A stretch of DNA of 64,000 bases from Verrucomicrobiota bacterium. GTDB lineage: Bacteria; Verrucomicrobiota; Verrucomicrobiia; Verrucomicrobiales; DEV007. Position numbers and translations under genes: made by a program. The notes beneath the pieces were generated by a model. It was not told the origin of the DNA and made no database searches. It saw nothing but the letters and a program-made list of their open reading frames with translations. The stretch is taken from positions 57,573 through 121,572 of the forward strand of contig JAGWVU010000011.1 in NCBI GenBank assembly GCA_018970725.1, read 5' to 3'. Positions 63,754-64,000 of this stretch are shown here, in pieces; the first letter of the stretch is position 1; every line of letters begins with the position of its first letter.

Positions 63754-63810
63754 CCAGGGCCGCTGCGGTGGGGCGGGCGAAGCCCTTAATCCCCACCGCC
63801 GCGTCCCTGG
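63754..63810. promoter_or_regulatory. Large hairpin between VR and HRDC gene
   Basis: The 20-nt arms 63754-63773 and 63791-63810 are complementary at 18 positions (CCAGGG...GCGGTGGGG against its reverse). The loop contains an inner GGGC-GAA-GCCC stem. It starts about 49 bp beyond the VR end on the minus strand. In DGRs, hairpins just after the VR help target recognition; no T run follows, so it is not a plain terminator. Which role it has is open. Confidence 0.65.
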
Positions 63811-63821
63811 CGCGGCTTCCG

Positions 63822-64000
63822 CTAGTTTGCTGGCCGGGTTCCAGATCCGGGGACCAAAGCAGGGCGGAAACCCAGGAAGCTGATCCGGCTCGTGGGCAAC
63901 TCCGCGTTGCGGAATCCTGACCGGCAGCACGCGGACGTGTTGAAGAAGCCGCCGCCCCGGAGCACCCGGTGCGCGCCTGTGAGGCCCACTGGATCCTTCT
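63822..64000 (-). CDS. DGR target gene, 3' end: FGE-sulfatase/C-type-lectin-like protein (5' end outside window)
   Basis: 58 residues are visible to a TAG stop at 63822-63824. They read from TGAHRVLRGGGFFNTS to TSRISFLGFRP, the classic ending of formylglycine-generating-enzyme-like (C-type lectin fold) DGR targets, followed by 12 residues (ALVPGSGTRPAN). The diversified residues fall on the ligand-binding face in known members of this fold. The visible frame has no stop up to the window edge. The N-terminal part, signal peptide and cellular location are not visible. Confidence 0.85.
   Translation of the reverse strand, partial: KDPVGLTGAHRVLRGGGFFNTSACCRSGFRNAELPTSRISFLGFRPALVPGSGTRPAN
63842..63856. 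repeat. 15-bp inverted repeat, right copy (beyond VR)
   Basis: CAGATCCGGGGACCA is the exact reverse complement of the segment at 62141-62155. It lies in the last codons of the target gene, 3 bp outside the VR. Confidence 0.75.
63860..63978 (-). repeat. DGR variable repeat (VR)
   Basis: A 119-bp copy of the TR inside the target gene. It differs from the TR at 16 positions, 14 of which are adenines in the TR minus strand (28 adenines in all). Codons changed are mostly AAC: for example N to L, F, C, S, I, S and F in the translated order, plus Y to F, and NQ to EL. The remaining two changes are adjacent cytosines in the NQ codons. Both ends are identical to the TR. Confidence 0.92.

Noticed and set aside
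1..64000. tRNA, rRNA and tmRNA genes
   Set aside because: No stretch with a T-loop and acceptor stem or rRNA core motif was found by eye. A covariance-model search would be needed to exclude them.

Overview
The window is high-GC bacterial chromosome with short intergenic gaps and genes on both strands. The gene content points to a member of the Verrucomicrobiota (PVC group). The evidence is the large secreted proteins with DUF1501, DUF1549/DUF1553, ThuA and PVC-type c-type cytochrome domains, the fused SecDF, the many TPR proteins of an outer-membrane cell, and a GxxExxY protein next to palindromic repeats. The phylum is an inference from gene families; no rRNA or tRNA gene was recognised.

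Layout. 1-9.9 kb: end of a HEAT protein, a GT2 glycosyltransferase, a SAM methyltransferase, a small lipoprotein, a GT39-like membrane protein, a large membrane-anchored protein with proline repeats, LprI, lysozyme and a C-terminal domain, and an ECF sigma / membrane protein / Spy-like operon. 10-13.7 kb: CbiX with a DR2241-type Fe-S protein, an NtrC-like regulator without GAFTGA, and a rhomboid protease. 13.8-21 kb: EF-hand and TPR proteins and a giant ThuA-propeller-cytochrome protein. 21-28.7 kb: class V aminotransferase, a GNAT / RLAN-ATP-grasp / SET operon, and an esterase / acetyl-xylan-esterase-like / epimerase operon. 29-33.7 kb: rpsU and tgt-yajC-secDF. 33.9-39 kb: a 2-oxoacid oxidoreductase pair, thioredoxin-TPR and a PQQ-repeat protein. 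39.2-41.7 kb: sulfolipid genes sqdB and sqdX. 41.7-47 kb: holB, tmk, BamD-like, LptE-like, rsmI and a TIM-barrel protein. 47.5-50.5 kb: trpA and two dehydrogenases. 50.6-60.4 kb: a five-gene block of secreted cytochrome/WD40/DUF1501/DUF1549 proteins, tightly packed or overlapping.

The right end (60.4-64 kb) is the accessory region and the highlight. It holds a diversity-generating retroelement (DGR) on the minus strand. The parts are the 3' end of a target gene with a variable repeat (VR, 63860-63978), an HRDC-domain accessory gene, a DGR-type reverse transcriptase with YMDD and IGALTSQ motifs, and a template repeat (TR, 62171-62289) directly after it. TR and VR are both 119 bp and differ at 16 positions. 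Fourteen of these are adenines in the TR coding strand, which is the signature of adenine-directed mutagenic retrohoming. The target has the FGE-sulfatase/C-type-lectin C-terminal pattern, and its N-terminus lies beyond the window. Beside the DGR is a 135-bp tandem repeat rich in ATCCGTG palindromes, a GxxExxY gene, and a relic of a second copy of the reverse transcriptase 3' end.
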